The position numbers and the translations under genes are program-made. Below, one piece after another: positions 43,984-55,767 of a stretch of 64,000 bases of DNA (positions are counted from its first letter, which is position 1; each line of letters starts with the position of its first letter). This DNA is from Sipunculus nudus (lineage: Eukaryota; Annelida; Sipuncula; Golfingiida; Sipunculidae). The notes beneath the pieces are model-generated. The model did no database searches. It was not told the DNA's origin and was given only the letters and a program-made list of their open reading frames with translations. The DNA lies in contig CM049318.1 of the NCBI GenBank assembly GCA_026874595.1, positions 10,154,241-10,218,240 on the forward strand, in the 5' to 3' direction.

Positions 43984-46434
43984 AGCTCAGCTGACTATAA
44001 GTCATCTGAGCTATAGTCGTGGTCCTTTGTCCGTCCGTCCGGCCGTCCGGCCGTTAACAGGGCACGTTTTAAAACCATTGGACCTACGAATCCAAAATTC
44101 TGCATACCATTAGATGTCCCCAAAATCTCCTACCATACCGAAAATTGGGTCATTAGAACTTCATTCCTTCGAGATATTAAGGAAAAACCTCCGTTTTCCA
44201 TAAAAAGCAATTGTTACACTTCAAGTCTGTCTAATATCAAAACCACTGATCTGTTTTTGATCATATTTAGTATTCATATTCTTCCATACATTTTCTGTGC
44301 ACATACCAAAAATTAGGTCAGTATTGGGTATTATTTTGAAGTTATAGGCCCAAATATATTTGCTCACTTAACATGAGAATTGCTGAAGCTGAAGACTTTT
44401 TCAGGAATATAACTTTATTTAATCAAGATTCAATTGTTTGCCCAAAAATAGATCTGAATTTTGCAAATTTTTCAAGTTATTAGCATAAATAAAAAATCAA
44501 TACCTTAAATTTTGTCCAACTTTGGCAGTGGCACGTTTTTTCCCTGTAAGCACTGTTGATTTAATTTTCACAGCATATATACATAAGGATTTAATCTTTT
44601 AAAATCTGAAATTTCAAAGAAATTGTTTGAAAAGAAGCTTTTATTCAAGTTTTCATACACCATGTCAAGTGTTGTTTACATCTGGCCCACCTAGTAGTAC
44701 AGCCTTCACTTGCATTATGTAACCCACCCCAGGCAGCTTGCCTTGACCCAGCTTGGCCACTACTAGCAGGCTTCTCCTCTGCCCTGCACTCAACCCCCCC
44801 CCCCCCCCCAGCTGGTGCATAAACTAGATGAATGTTATAATTTTCTGTATTTTATTTTATTCTTGGACATGCTGCATTTTAGATTTTGTATTGTACCACC
44901 AGGGTTACATTGATTAAAGTGCACATTTAATTGTGTCCACAAAGTGATGTATTGCTATGAAAGTGTGGATGTTCATCAGATAAGTAATGCTTTACTTCAG
45001 AAGAGTAAAACTTCACCAGGTGTGAAATTGACTATTAATTCCAGTTATTAATAATAGCTGAGATTGTAATTAGCATAATGATATTGTTTGTCCCTCATTC
45101 AACCAACAGCGTGTATACTTTATTTGAAAAGATGTTTTTATTTTATCAAATTTACTGAATCTTTTATTTTATTTTGGTGAATAAAATTAAGCATGTCCTG
45201 AAAACTCCAATGTGCAAAACTTTTAATAGGAATTCAAGGAATAATTTTGTAAATGCCATGTTGTGGCATTATTTTCTTTTACATTCAGTTTAAACCTTTG
45301 ATTTAAAAAAAAATAAAATATGTGTATGCATAATATGACCCAATGTGAGCTACAATCTGGATATATAATGATTGCAACTTAGAATTCTAATATTTTAACT
45401 TATATTTTCACTTTTATATTACAAATTTATAAAACTTGTAAATAAAAAAAAAAATGATTCAGATATAAACTATTAATGAAAAAAGTGGATATGCTAAAAA
45501 ATAGGCTTATATATAAACTTAAATGCATTATAACCTTGAAAGTGAAATGAAGGTATTAGTCCATTCTGTCCACTTGCCTGTCCATCTGTAAATTTTTCAT
45601 ATGCGTCACAGTATCACAAAACTTTTACTGTTTTTCTTCATGACAGTCTTGTCAGAGTATTAGTTTGCAATCATATATTGAAAACTTTACTATAACCAAG
45701 TAGGAGGGCCCTTTCCTCTTAGCTTCTCATATGCTTATATAAATATAAAACATTACAATAGAATATTTTTCATATTTTGCATTTACAAAAATTCCAAACT
45801 TTTGTCGTGACCCATGGGTCCTTTGTTTATATTCTGGATTATCAACATCATTGTTTGGCTAAAACTGAATAAATACCAGACATGGTGCAAATACTTTGCA
45901 AATGTATATGAATATAAATATGAATATGTACTCCATTATAAAATTTCTTGCATAAGAATGGGAATTCAGGTAAAAATGAAAATATTTGAATACCAGTGCA
46001 AATACTTTCAAAATGTATTCATGAATGCATATATTCTATAATATTATTTTAATAATTATTTCAGTTATATTTTATTTAAAAAAATCATATGATTCTCTTA
46101 TTATTTTTTAATAAAAATTATATAGGCACAATATTTGTTATTAAATTTTAATAAATAGTTAAACTCTTTTATTATATGTGCTGCTTATAAGTTATATGGC
46201 CAAGTCTGTGTGACAATCTGTGTGACAAAAGCACTCCATTTGTTAATAAAATAAATGAAATCAATCCTCTTCCCTGTCTCCAAAGATACTATCAAAATCA
46301 TACATAAGCTAAACACTAACAGCTCATAATAAAGCTTATATTTATTACCACACAAAACCAGCATATGCCTCTATCCCAAATCATATTTTTTATCATATAT
46401 AACAGCTGAGCGCCGTAACCCATGGGTCCCTTGT
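43984..46434 (+). mobile_element. Second full-length type A copy of the modular AGCTCAG family
   Basis: Starts after TTTTT with the AGCTCAG...CTGAGCT hairpin and GTCCGTCCG/GGCCGTCCGG tract, and ends CAGCTGAGCG...CATGGGTCCCTTGT before a T-run. It has one core module (about 44065-44690) where the copy at 3950 has two. The middle (about 44700-45825) differs, including a C-run near 44797-44810 and an internal terminus-like GACCCATGGGTCC at 45808. The last ~600 bp again matches 5960-6568. No ORF. Confidence 0.75.
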
Positions 46435-47831
46435 TTTTATTAATACTTTTATGTCAGCCTTGGACATGTGGATCTTCCCCTCCCACGATAATGAGTCTCC
46501 CTTTATTGTCCTGGGTAAAAGTCTCCTTTTCATGTAATTTCTACAGGCGTTGGTAATGGTCAAAACAACCTAAACTCAGAAACGGAACAAAATCTTTAAT
46601 TTAATTATCCTATTAAAATATATCAATTCCAATATATAAATATTATTCTCTGAATATCAGGGGATGATTACATTGACGGGGGGGGGGGGGGGGCGATGTG
46701 GATATATATTGACGCTCCTGGGAATAAACATTCTATAACTAGCACTATGCAGGAGAATGGCGTATGTCTAAATGAAAACTATTAAAAATTCACTGGTAGA
46801 ATCACTTTGTTTGTGATGTAAGGTATATATAAAAACGTATTTTGTGCAATGTATAAAATTATAAGTTTGTAAAATAAGTGAAGACTTCGGGCATTTATCC
46901 CAATGAGTCAACTATTCTGCCCAATGTGCCAATTCGGTAAATTACTCTCAAGAAGTTTTTAGTCATCATACATAAATAGTAGAAATGTACAAACTTTCGC
47001 GTGTACGTGTCCGAAAGGGATCGGGTGAGAAATTCACCAGTGTCACAAGAAATTGGGTCATACACGTACATTTTAACAGTAACGTTTTATTAATCTCTAC
47101 TTACTTCCACTGATATATCGACAGGTCGATCCAAGTATCTGCAGGAGCCGAGAACCAGTTAACTGCCTTTGGTTTGCTCAGTTACATGGGATCGTACGGA
47201 CTTAGCCCGATTTAATCGGAATCAATATTATTAGGCAGTGCCATATATTGTGCCTCATACTACACACCGCCAAATGCCCTGGTAATCAATTTCCATATAG
47301 CTGTTAGGCCTACTATTACCCCGTTTAAAGAAAATGATACAAAATTTCTCAGTCTCAATCCCTCGAGTCAGCGAGTCTCCATGAGAGGTATACAACTGCC
47401 TGTGCTTCTCTGTCCCCACTAAACTCGCTGATATGCGTCTGGTACAAAGATCCATTAATGTTTAAAATGCTGATCTAATTTTAATTTTAGTTGCTATCAA
47501 AACCATGAAACATACTTATTCTTGTCAAAATGGTGTAATGTGTAATCCTATGTCTCGTTGACAGACAGTAAACGCTCGGTCAAAGATGATGCAACTGATT
47601 CGTTGCACATACTGTGGTTTTAATGCAGAAACTCTCACTGTATGGATATCGGACTCAATATATGGCAGGACAGGGTCCGATTAAATCTTCTTGTGAACAG
47701 ATCCTTGTTTGTGTATGTATCTGGGTCATATTTTCGTTCCAAGCATAACACCTATAATCCACGCGGCACCATACATACAAACGCTGGTATAAACTGCTGT
47801 TGCAATGGCTTTAATACATACTGCATGAAGT
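46435..47831. other. No gene seen
   Basis: A G-run at about 46679-46693. Short ORFs on both strands were inspected without recognition. No shared repeat found. Confidence 0.45.
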
Positions 47832-48399
47832 AGTAGTACATCATCAGCTCAGTACAACACCGTGAAAAACTGTAATAAAAACAAAGAAAAAACTTCTAAC
47901 TACAAGATGTTCATTATCCTTACAAACAGTTACCGTATTAACTTATAAAGTCCGTATCTGAAGTTTTTATCTTCATCATCGCAGATATCAGATTCCTCAC
48001 CTTGTTGCCGTATATGGCGCCTAGGATTGTCTATGAGCTCGAATTACACAGGTTAATCATAGTAAGATCCACACACTGGCTCGAAGAGAAACGCTTTTTA
48101 CCCCTGAGCTACCAATTTCGCCATGCTTGCTTCTTGGCGCTCCGTCACTTTTGCGCAATTATACCAAAGTTACTAAACTATTACAGGAACGCTTCTTTAC
48201 AGGTAAACGCATATGTAAACCTTTAACCTGCTGGATTAAACTAAATAACGCAATATTACATGACAGATTTTAATCTAACATATTAACTTAAGAACTTTCA
48301 CTGGGTACTACATTGTTCAGTGACGTAATACAAATTTTAAGCTGAAGTTTTCTGACCGTATACGTCACCATAGACTGGTGTGTGGCTCACATCAGCTAC
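47832..48399 (-). repeat. 3' LTR of BEL/Pao element 2
   Basis: Matches 55768-55921 plus 56953-57362, that is, the right LTR without its insert. On the minus strand it contains a tRNA-like pair of boxes: GGTAGCTCAGGGGTAAAAAG (complement of about 48090-48112), with TAATTCGAGCTC about 70 bp further on. Confidence 0.8.
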
Positions 48400-48537
48400 G
48401 CTCCCCTCAGAAATCACACTTGATTTCAATAATCATATACTTAATTTCCATAAAACCACCTCTACCTGACCTGAAGATCACATTTGACCTAACAATACAT
48501 ATTACCAATTCAACAAAATGAACAATCCTGAAAATAA

Positions 48538-49960
48538 TTAACCATTATGTTCAAGTAGCAGTGTAAGTTTCTGAACAGGCCTTACTAAAAAAGAAGCCTT
48601 ACTAAGTCTTTTACCATATTTATCTAAAGCCGAGTCTCCGACAAGGATCTTAACTTTCCTAACCAAGTCATCTTTCTCAGGAAAAGTCTCAACCACCTTG
48701 GCTATTTTGCACTGACCCCTAGGAAGCTCAGCCTCCCTTAAAGTGACAATATCCCCAACATGAAGGTTCCTCCGCTTGTTATTCCATTTCTGTCTAACTT
48801 GTAAATTTAGCAAGTATTCTTAACGCCATCTCGACCAAAACTCATTTGCCAAGTGCTGAATTCTCCTCCATCTTTTCTTTGCATAGAGGTCTTCCTTTGG
48901 AAAGTTTCCTGGGGTTGGCATCGCAATGTTGGTCTTCATTGTCAATAAATGGTTGGGTGTAAGTGGAGCTGGAGCACATGGATCGTAAAGATTTGCTGTG
49001 GTGAGGGGTCGGCTATTTACTATTGCCATCGTTTCATATAAGAACGTCCTCAACGATGACGTGTAGAGTTGGGTGCCAGACTGAACAAGAATGTTTGTCA
49101 GGATGGCTCGAACAGTCCGGATCTGGCGCTCCCATACCCCTCCCATATGGCTGGATGAAGGCGCGTTAAAGACAAAATCACACTCGTACGCTAACAATCG
49201 AGCTGAGAGTTCTTTCTCATTGATCTCTTGGAACGCTTGCTTGAGTTCGTTGTTGGCGCCCACGAAGTTTGTACCTTGATCAAATCTGATCTGTCTCACC
49301 GGGCCTCTCAACGCAATCAGACACCTAAGTCTATCTGTAAACATGTCATTTAGCAGTTCTAAATGCACAGCTCTTGACGTCATACATGTCACTAGGAGTC
49401 CGTATCGTTTGATTTCTTTGCGTCCCTCACGAACATAAAACGGACCAAAGCAATCTATTCCGCAATACGTGAAAGGCGGCGATGGTTCAAGTCTCTCCTT
49501 AGGCAAATCAGCCATTTGTTGACCATGAGCTTGACCTCTTAGCCTTCTACATTGAACACATTTGAAAATACACGAGGACACCGCAGAACTACAACCAATA
49601 ATCCAATAGCCTCTGGATCTTAAGGTGCTCACGGTTATACCTCGTCCTTGCTGAGCAGGCAACTCGTGATGATGTTTGATAATCAAGTCTATAATAACGG
49701 TTTTCTTAGGTAAGATCACAGGGTGCTTAATGTTCTAGCATAAAGAGGATGCTCTTCGCCTACCTCCCACTCGTAATATCCCATATTCATCAAGAAATGG
49801 GTTCAGCTTATGAAGGATGCTCTTACGATTTATCCTTGGTTCTCTGTGCTTTGCACCAGATTTCAGAGATCTTATCTCATCCGCGAATGTTTCATGCTGC
49901 CAAGTCTTTATAACCGTACGTACAGCCAGTTGCTGATATTCTAAAACTTTAGATTACATG
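48538..49960 (-). pseudogene. Integrase region of BEL/Pao element 2
   Basis: Minus-strand reading gives an HHCC zinc region (KHHHELPAQQGRG ... CVQCRR). The DDE core has Asp in GIDCFGPF (49453-49455), Asp in RFDQGTNFVGA (49279-49281) and Glu in GVWERQIRT (49129-49131). The C-terminal domain (GDIVTLREAELPRGQ ... PVQKLTLL) ends at 48538. A TAG at 49735-49737 lies upstream of the main frame, and an in-frame TAA at 48820-48822 separates core from C-terminal domain; the frame is otherwise open for 299 codons. All three catalytic residues are intact. Confidence 0.88.
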
Positions 49961-50883
49961 ACTTTCTCCTTCTGATGAACCTTTGTAATATCACAACAGC
50001 TCTTGTGCGTGATGTTCAAGAGGAAAATTTCCAAAAACGGTCTTACATTGACGAGGTTGGTTCAGATGTTATTGCATGTACATTTGATTTCTTCACCTCT
50101 GGGTCATTCAGGTCAATGTCAAATACAACGGGATCAGTGGGACGGATTGTATCCTCCCAAAAAAGTGTGGTTAATTCACAATTCGCTTAATTCAACTGCA
50201 CTTAGCCCTCGTGAAGCATAATCCGCAGGGTTTTCTTCGGATGAAACATATCTCCATTGTTTTAGATCACTAACATCCCTGATTTGTTGTACACGGTTGG
50301 AAACAAAGATGCGAAACCGGCGCGAATCATTTCCGATATATCCTAGAACAACCTTGGAATCCGTCCAGAAAAATTCCTCGATGTCGCTGTAGTCAAGTTC
50401 CTGTCTCAGAATTTTACTTATCTTAACAGAGACTACCGATGCTTGCAGTTCTAGTCGTGGTACTGTGATCGATCGTAGCGGTGCCACTCTTGCTTTCCCA
50501 ATCACCAAGGAACAGTTTATTTGACCCTTGTCATCCACAAGGCGTATATATGTGCACTGGCCGTAGCCCTTTAGGCTAGCATCAGAGAAATGATGCAGTT
50601 GTACATGCTCAATATTTCCAAACTGCCTTGGCTTAAAACACCTAGGGATCTTTAACTTTGCTAGTTCTGGCAATTCAGCTATCCAACGCTTTCAACTCTG
50701 ACACAGTTCATCCGGTACTGGTTCATCCCAGTCGGTTCCATTCGTGCACAATGTGTGCAGGATCTGTTTTCCTTTGAGAGTGAAGGGTGCAAGGAGTCCA
50801 AGCGGATCATATATGGACCCTATGGTCGATAGAATACCGCGACGTGTTAGTGGTTGATCCTTCAAAACGAGTCTAAACTGGAA
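49961..50883 (-). pseudogene. RNase H and linker region of BEL/Pao element 2
   Basis: Follows the RT frame after an in-frame TAA at 50884-50886 and continues in the same frame to a TGA at 50692-50694 that replaces a Trp. The RNase H part has HHFSDAS, PRLELQASVVS and FWTDSKVVLGYI, ending at about 50176. A connection to integrase is traceable through further stops and frame changes between 50176 and 49940. Confidence 0.82.
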
Positions 50884-52656
50884 TTAATCTGATTCAATGC
50901 ACCATTCAATACCGAGAACTCGTTCTATAGGCAATTCATCAAACGCAAGATTCAAATCCTTGATCTCTTCAGCACGTTCGGACTGGGGAATGGTCCCCAT
51001 AACCTTACGGCTGTTACAAATGAACTTGTGAAGACGTAACTTTCCCTCTGAACACAAAGCGCGAGTGTTCTTTCTCAAAGTAATCGCATCAGTTTCAGTT
51101 TCTACACTTTTCAGTCCATCATCAACATAAAAGTTTCGCTCAACAAATCTTGCTGCATCCATACCATGTCTTTCCTTGTAATCACTGGCAAGTCTCTTAA
51201 GACCGAAATTGGCACATCCAGGAGACGAAGCCGCACCAAAAAGGTGAACTTTCAAACGATATTCTTTGGGTTCAGTGTCAATGTTGCTATTGTGCCACCA
51301 CAAAAATCGAAGATAATCTCTGTGTTTTAAGTCTACTCTAAACTGGTAGAACATCTTCTCTATATCGCACATTACTGCGATCTGTCCTTGGCGAAATCTG
51401 CAAAGTACGCCAATCAGAATATTGGTTAACTCAGGTCCTTGGAGCAGGTGGTCATTTAAGCTGGTTCCCTTGTACCTAGCACTACAATCATAAACAACTC
51501 TAATCTTGCCAGGCTTTTTAGGGTGAAAAACTGCGTGGTGTGGTATAAACCAAACTGATTCAGTTTGAAGCTCCTCCTGTGGAACTTCCTCCACCTCATC
51601 ACGCTGAATCATCCCTTCCACAAAGTTCTTGTAATCTTCAAAACATTTAGGATCATTCTTAAATCTCCTTTTGAGAAGATCTAAACAACGAATTGCCATC
51701 ACCTTATTGTTGGGTAAGTTAAGACTGCCATTTCTGAATGGTAGTGGCATTGTGTAGAGTCCATCCTTTTGCTGACTGATGCCTTCCTCGAGTATCTTTA
51801 GGAACCGCAGATCATCTTGAGACATAATAGTGTTCCCCTCTTTCCTCTCCGAAAAATCAGTTTCCAGTATTCTACTTATGTCATTGGGGGATGCACATTT
51901 CTCTCTTATTGCAGTCTTACATACAAAATGAACTTCGCAGTTAGCATGCCGAGCTTCAGTTGATACGTTTGGATCACTCTGACATATACAAAGACTGGTC
52001 GGCACCTGTCTTGTGATCACCTTATGGGTAGTTCCTATAGCATCTCCAGAATCTTCAATCTCTCCCATGTTGCCAACTAAACTCCACCCGAGTTCAGTTT
52101 CCACTGCAAAGGGTTGTTTTCTGTCACCTTTCAAACAATTTAGAGGGGCTAAAGCCTGTGGACAATTGTAGCCTAGCAGCAATCCAACCTCGCAGTCCTG
52201 CAATGAAGGTATTCTATGTGCAATGCCTTTCAAATGAGGCCAAGCTCTGGCCATGTCTGGTGTGGGAATATGAGATTGGTCTACTGGAATAAATCCTCTA
52301 GTGTAGACTACAGGTAAATCAATTATCTTGTTGAAGTCAAATCCACGTACTTGTAAGTTCTTAAATTTCCTACATGACACCACACGGTCCCTGGTGGTCA
52401 TTGTAGTTAGCTGTAGTTGAACTGGGTCTGAATGAGCATTCAGCCTTTCACTGGTATGATCCAGAATAAATGAAGTATCTGACTGAGTGTCAAGAAGTGC
52501 GTAAACTAAATATTCTTCATTAGGATGATCCTTGCTGGATACCCACACGGGTACCACCATTGACGCACTTTGACCGACATGAGTTCCAGAAACCTTACGG
52601 CACACAACATCCTTGCTTTCTACAATGATTTCCTGATGATCATCAGAAGGAGACAC
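50884..52656 (-). pseudogene. Protease and reverse transcriptase of BEL/Pao element 2 (590-codon open stretch)
   Basis: The longest open frame in the window. The N-terminal third carries YALLDTQSDTSF (catalytic Asp of the A17-type aspartic protease; DTQ in place of DTG/DSG, at 52483-52491), then GLLLGYNCPQAL and AVETELGWSLVG. The RT follows with VWFIPHHAVFHP, VVYDCSARYKGTSLND, QGPELTNILIG, MFYQFRVDLKHRDYLRFLWW and the catalytic FYVDDGLKS (YVDD, 51118-51129). It is continuous with gag upstream after a frameshift near 52850 and ends at TAA 50884. RT and protease motifs are intact, so this is the best preserved piece of either element, but without gag and integrase continuity it is classed as broken. 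Confidence 0.9.
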
Positions 52657-54577
52657 TTGCTGCTTAATGGCTTTGGAAGCACCACTACCTTTACTAACAC
52701 CCGTCTCCTTCTGATCAACATGCAGAGAAGTGGGGTGTATTTTACTACAAAACTTACATGTGGATCTTTGTGGACATTTTTTCGAAAGATGTCCTTGATT
52801 GAGGCTACCATAACAAAGTCCCTTTTTTTCTTTACATATTCATGTCTTTCGGGTAATGGTTTGGACGACAAACTCCTGCAATTTTGGATCAAATGATTGT
52901 CCTTATGACAAAATAGGCAAGACTGTTTTGTATTCTTATCCCTTTCCTTGGCAAGTCCTGTTGTGAGTGTCCTCGCACTTTGTTTTTGTCTAATCGTTCC
53001 TGAGGTCACCTCTTTCTCTTTCGGATGTGTCTTTAAAGCACCTAGCGACGTGATAGGATCACATGCAATTTCTGCTTCATTTGCAATAAAAGCAGCAAAT
53101 TCACTAAAAGAAGGATAACAGCCTTCTGTTTTCTTGGTTTGAGACACAATACGACTCCATCTAACTACAATCCAATCGGGTAGTTTTTTTTTAGTAGTTT
53201 TCTGTTTTCTCTGGCATCATTAAGAATATTCAGACTGTCAATTGTGGTTATAGCTACTTCACATTGAAGCAGAAAGTCTGAAAGTCTCTGAACACCCTTG
53301 TTGTCCTTTCCATTTATGGGCGGCCATGACTCTAACTTGTTCCTAAATGCCTCGGCGATAGCGAACGAGTTGCCATACCGGTTTCTCAGCACCTCCTTGG
53401 CATCTGCTGACTTTAAAAGAAAGAATCCATTGACAGCTTCCTTTGCAGGTCCACCCAAGTACCGCTTAAGATAATGTATCCTTTCTTGTGGGGGAATACA
53501 CTTACTCTCTACTAGCATTGAAAATGACGCCTCCCAATCTGGGAAGGTTAGGGGGTCCCCAGTAAATACGGTTGGTTCAGGTGCTGGAAGACGACTGACA
53601 GCAGCCGCAGCTGCCATGGCAGAGTTAATTGCAGAAAAGTAGTCCCCTGAAGGTAAAACAGTTACTCCCGGTGTTTCTCTGTCTTTTTGCACTCTTGAGT
53701 CTCACAAGTAACAGGAGCATTAGTTGCATTATGAATCTGAAAGCCCTCTACACTGCACAGATCTGGTGCGTTGCTTTCATCTCTTTCCACAAAGACAGTG
53801 CGACTTGTTTCAACATTTAACAATGGATTCACTGGCGATTTCTCCTGATAAATCTTAAGCTTTGCTTCTTACATCTCAAGCTGATTAACGAGCTTCTGTT
53901 GTTCAAGCTCTATTCTTTTCTGCTCCATTAACGCGTCTGATTGTGCACGCCGATTAGCCTCTTCTAGTTGAAGTTTTCGCAATTCGGCCTCTTGTATAGC
54001 TTCCTTTTGTTTAGCCTGAAGCTCAATGCGGAGTGCAGCTGCACTTGCAGCTGCTTCTTTCATCTTCATAGATGTGCTTGATGCCCTTGAACATCTTGAC
54101 GATCTTGACGATTTGCCAGAGCATGAAGAAAGTGAAGCAGCAGACTTAATGCTGCTCTTATCTGTTTTATCTATCTGGGCACATGGATTGATAACAGTCT
54201 TATTTACAGCCGAGATAATGCTATCAATCCCCTTGCGCACATCCAAAGGGGGGGAACTAGTACAAGTGTTTCGCAGTTCATGATACACATTTTGAATTTC
54301 AGTAATAATACCCTGTATCTCAGCCACCTGAGAGGGCTCACTCAACTCCTTACTGGTGTTTTGAATCTTGGACCTCAGACTTTTATGAATACGCCAAAAT
54401 TTCTTTAACAGTTCATCCTCCTTTAACTGTCTTGCTTTCACTGTTAATTTACGAGACCTCCCTGACTGATTTGTTTATTTGGTCATGTCCACCTCTGGTT
54501 GTTGAGACAGCAAGGAAAGAGAGTGATTGCTCCTCAGATGAGCAATTAACACCCTGTGCACCTAATGGTTCTGACAT
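52657..54577 (-). pseudogene. gag of BEL/Pao element 2
   Basis: The likely start is the minus-strand ATG at 54577-54575. A frame change near 54465 leads to the 190-codon frame (54441-53869): an N-terminal helical region, a Ser-rich stretch, then a strongly charged coiled coil (roughly residues 125-190). TAA at 53869-53871 interrupts it. A frameshift near 53690 opens the DUF1759-like part, with FTGDPLTFPDWEASFSMLVE and YLKRYLGGPAKEAV. Another near 53180 leads to the zinc-knuckle region: CLFCHKDNHLIQNC (intact CCHC), then, after a frameshift in an A-run near 52850, a second knuckle whose second Cys is Ser, and a CKFC...H remnant. It is therefore not translatable as one Gag. Confidence 0.85.
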
Positions 54578-55767
54578 ATTTGCGTTATTCAATAAATGAT
54601 ATCTATAAACCAATAAATGAACCACTATACTCTGACTGAACAGTATTCTGTTACACTATCTAGTGATATTTCTACATGTGCAATATTATTTCACAACCTT
54701 GCCATAAACTAAACATAATAGTTCGGTCCTATAGTAGTGAAGCTATTATACATACACAATACTTTCAGCAATGTAAATATGCAATCATCATTAACAATAT
54801 TTTCAGCAATATGAATATGCAATCATTACAAAAGTACTTTCAGCAATGTGAATATGCAATCAACATTAACAATAACTTCAGCATGTCATAAGGTGGTTGA
54901 CAACAAGTGAAGACAGTATCATATATCGTATCAACAATACTCACAGTAGCATGCATCAACTCATTATGCATAAGTGAAGACAGTATCATATCATGTCAAC
55001 AATATTCACAACAGCATGCATCAACCAATATGCATTAGTGAAGACAGTATCATATCATATCAACAATATTCACAGTAACATACATCAAATCAATTTGCAT
55101 AAGTGAAAACAGTATCATATCATCAACAATATATACAGTAGCATGCATCAAATCATTATGCATAAGTGAAGACAGTATCATATCATAATACAAATATTCC
55201 AAGTAGCATGCATCAACTCAACATGCATAAGAGAAAACAGTATCATATCATAAAGTTCTCTGTAAAATGGGTTCCATAGGTCACTCACTAAAGGTCACAT
55301 ATAAACTGTGACTGGCTTATTGTTTGCCAGACTTGTAAAGAATTAAAGGAGGCTTTTCTGTAATGTTACCCATCATTTATAACACGGCATCATTGGCTCC
55401 TTGTATATGCTATCCTTGTGACAACACCTGCAGCTCACTTTATAAATGCTATCCCTGTGACAACATCTGCAGTTCACTTTAGAGATGCTATCCTTATGAA
55501 AGCAAGTGCTGTTCACTATGTATGCTGTCCTTGTGGCAACACCTGCAGTTCATTATGTGTGTGCTGTCCTTGTGACAACACCTGCAGTTCACTATGTATG
55601 CTGTCCTTGTTACAATACCTGTGCTTCAATATGTGTATGCAGTCCTTGTGACAACACCTGCAGTTCACTTTAGGTATGCTATCCTTATGACAGCATCTGC
55701 AGTTCACTTAATGTATGTTGTCCTTGTGACAACACCTGCAATTCACTATGTATGTTGTCCTTGTGGC
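54578..55767 (-). repeat. Leader of BEL/Pao element 2, filled with minisatellites
   Basis: Between the 5' LTR and gag lie three tandem arrays: ~38-bp units with TTCAGCAAT(A/G)T(G/A)AATATGC (about 54766-54890, 3 copies); ~63-bp units with AGTGAA(G/A)ACAGTATCATATC (about 54907-55255, 5-6 copies); and ~37-39-bp units with CCTTGTGACAACACCTGCAG (about 55412-55767, 9 copies). The last array reaches the LTR edge, so no tRNA primer site is recognisable where one is expected. Confidence 0.75.

Noticed and set aside
54766-55767. Regularly spaced repeats considered as a CRISPR array
   Set aside because: The host is eukaryotic and units are contiguous tandem minisatellites without unique spacers, inside a retrotransposon leader.
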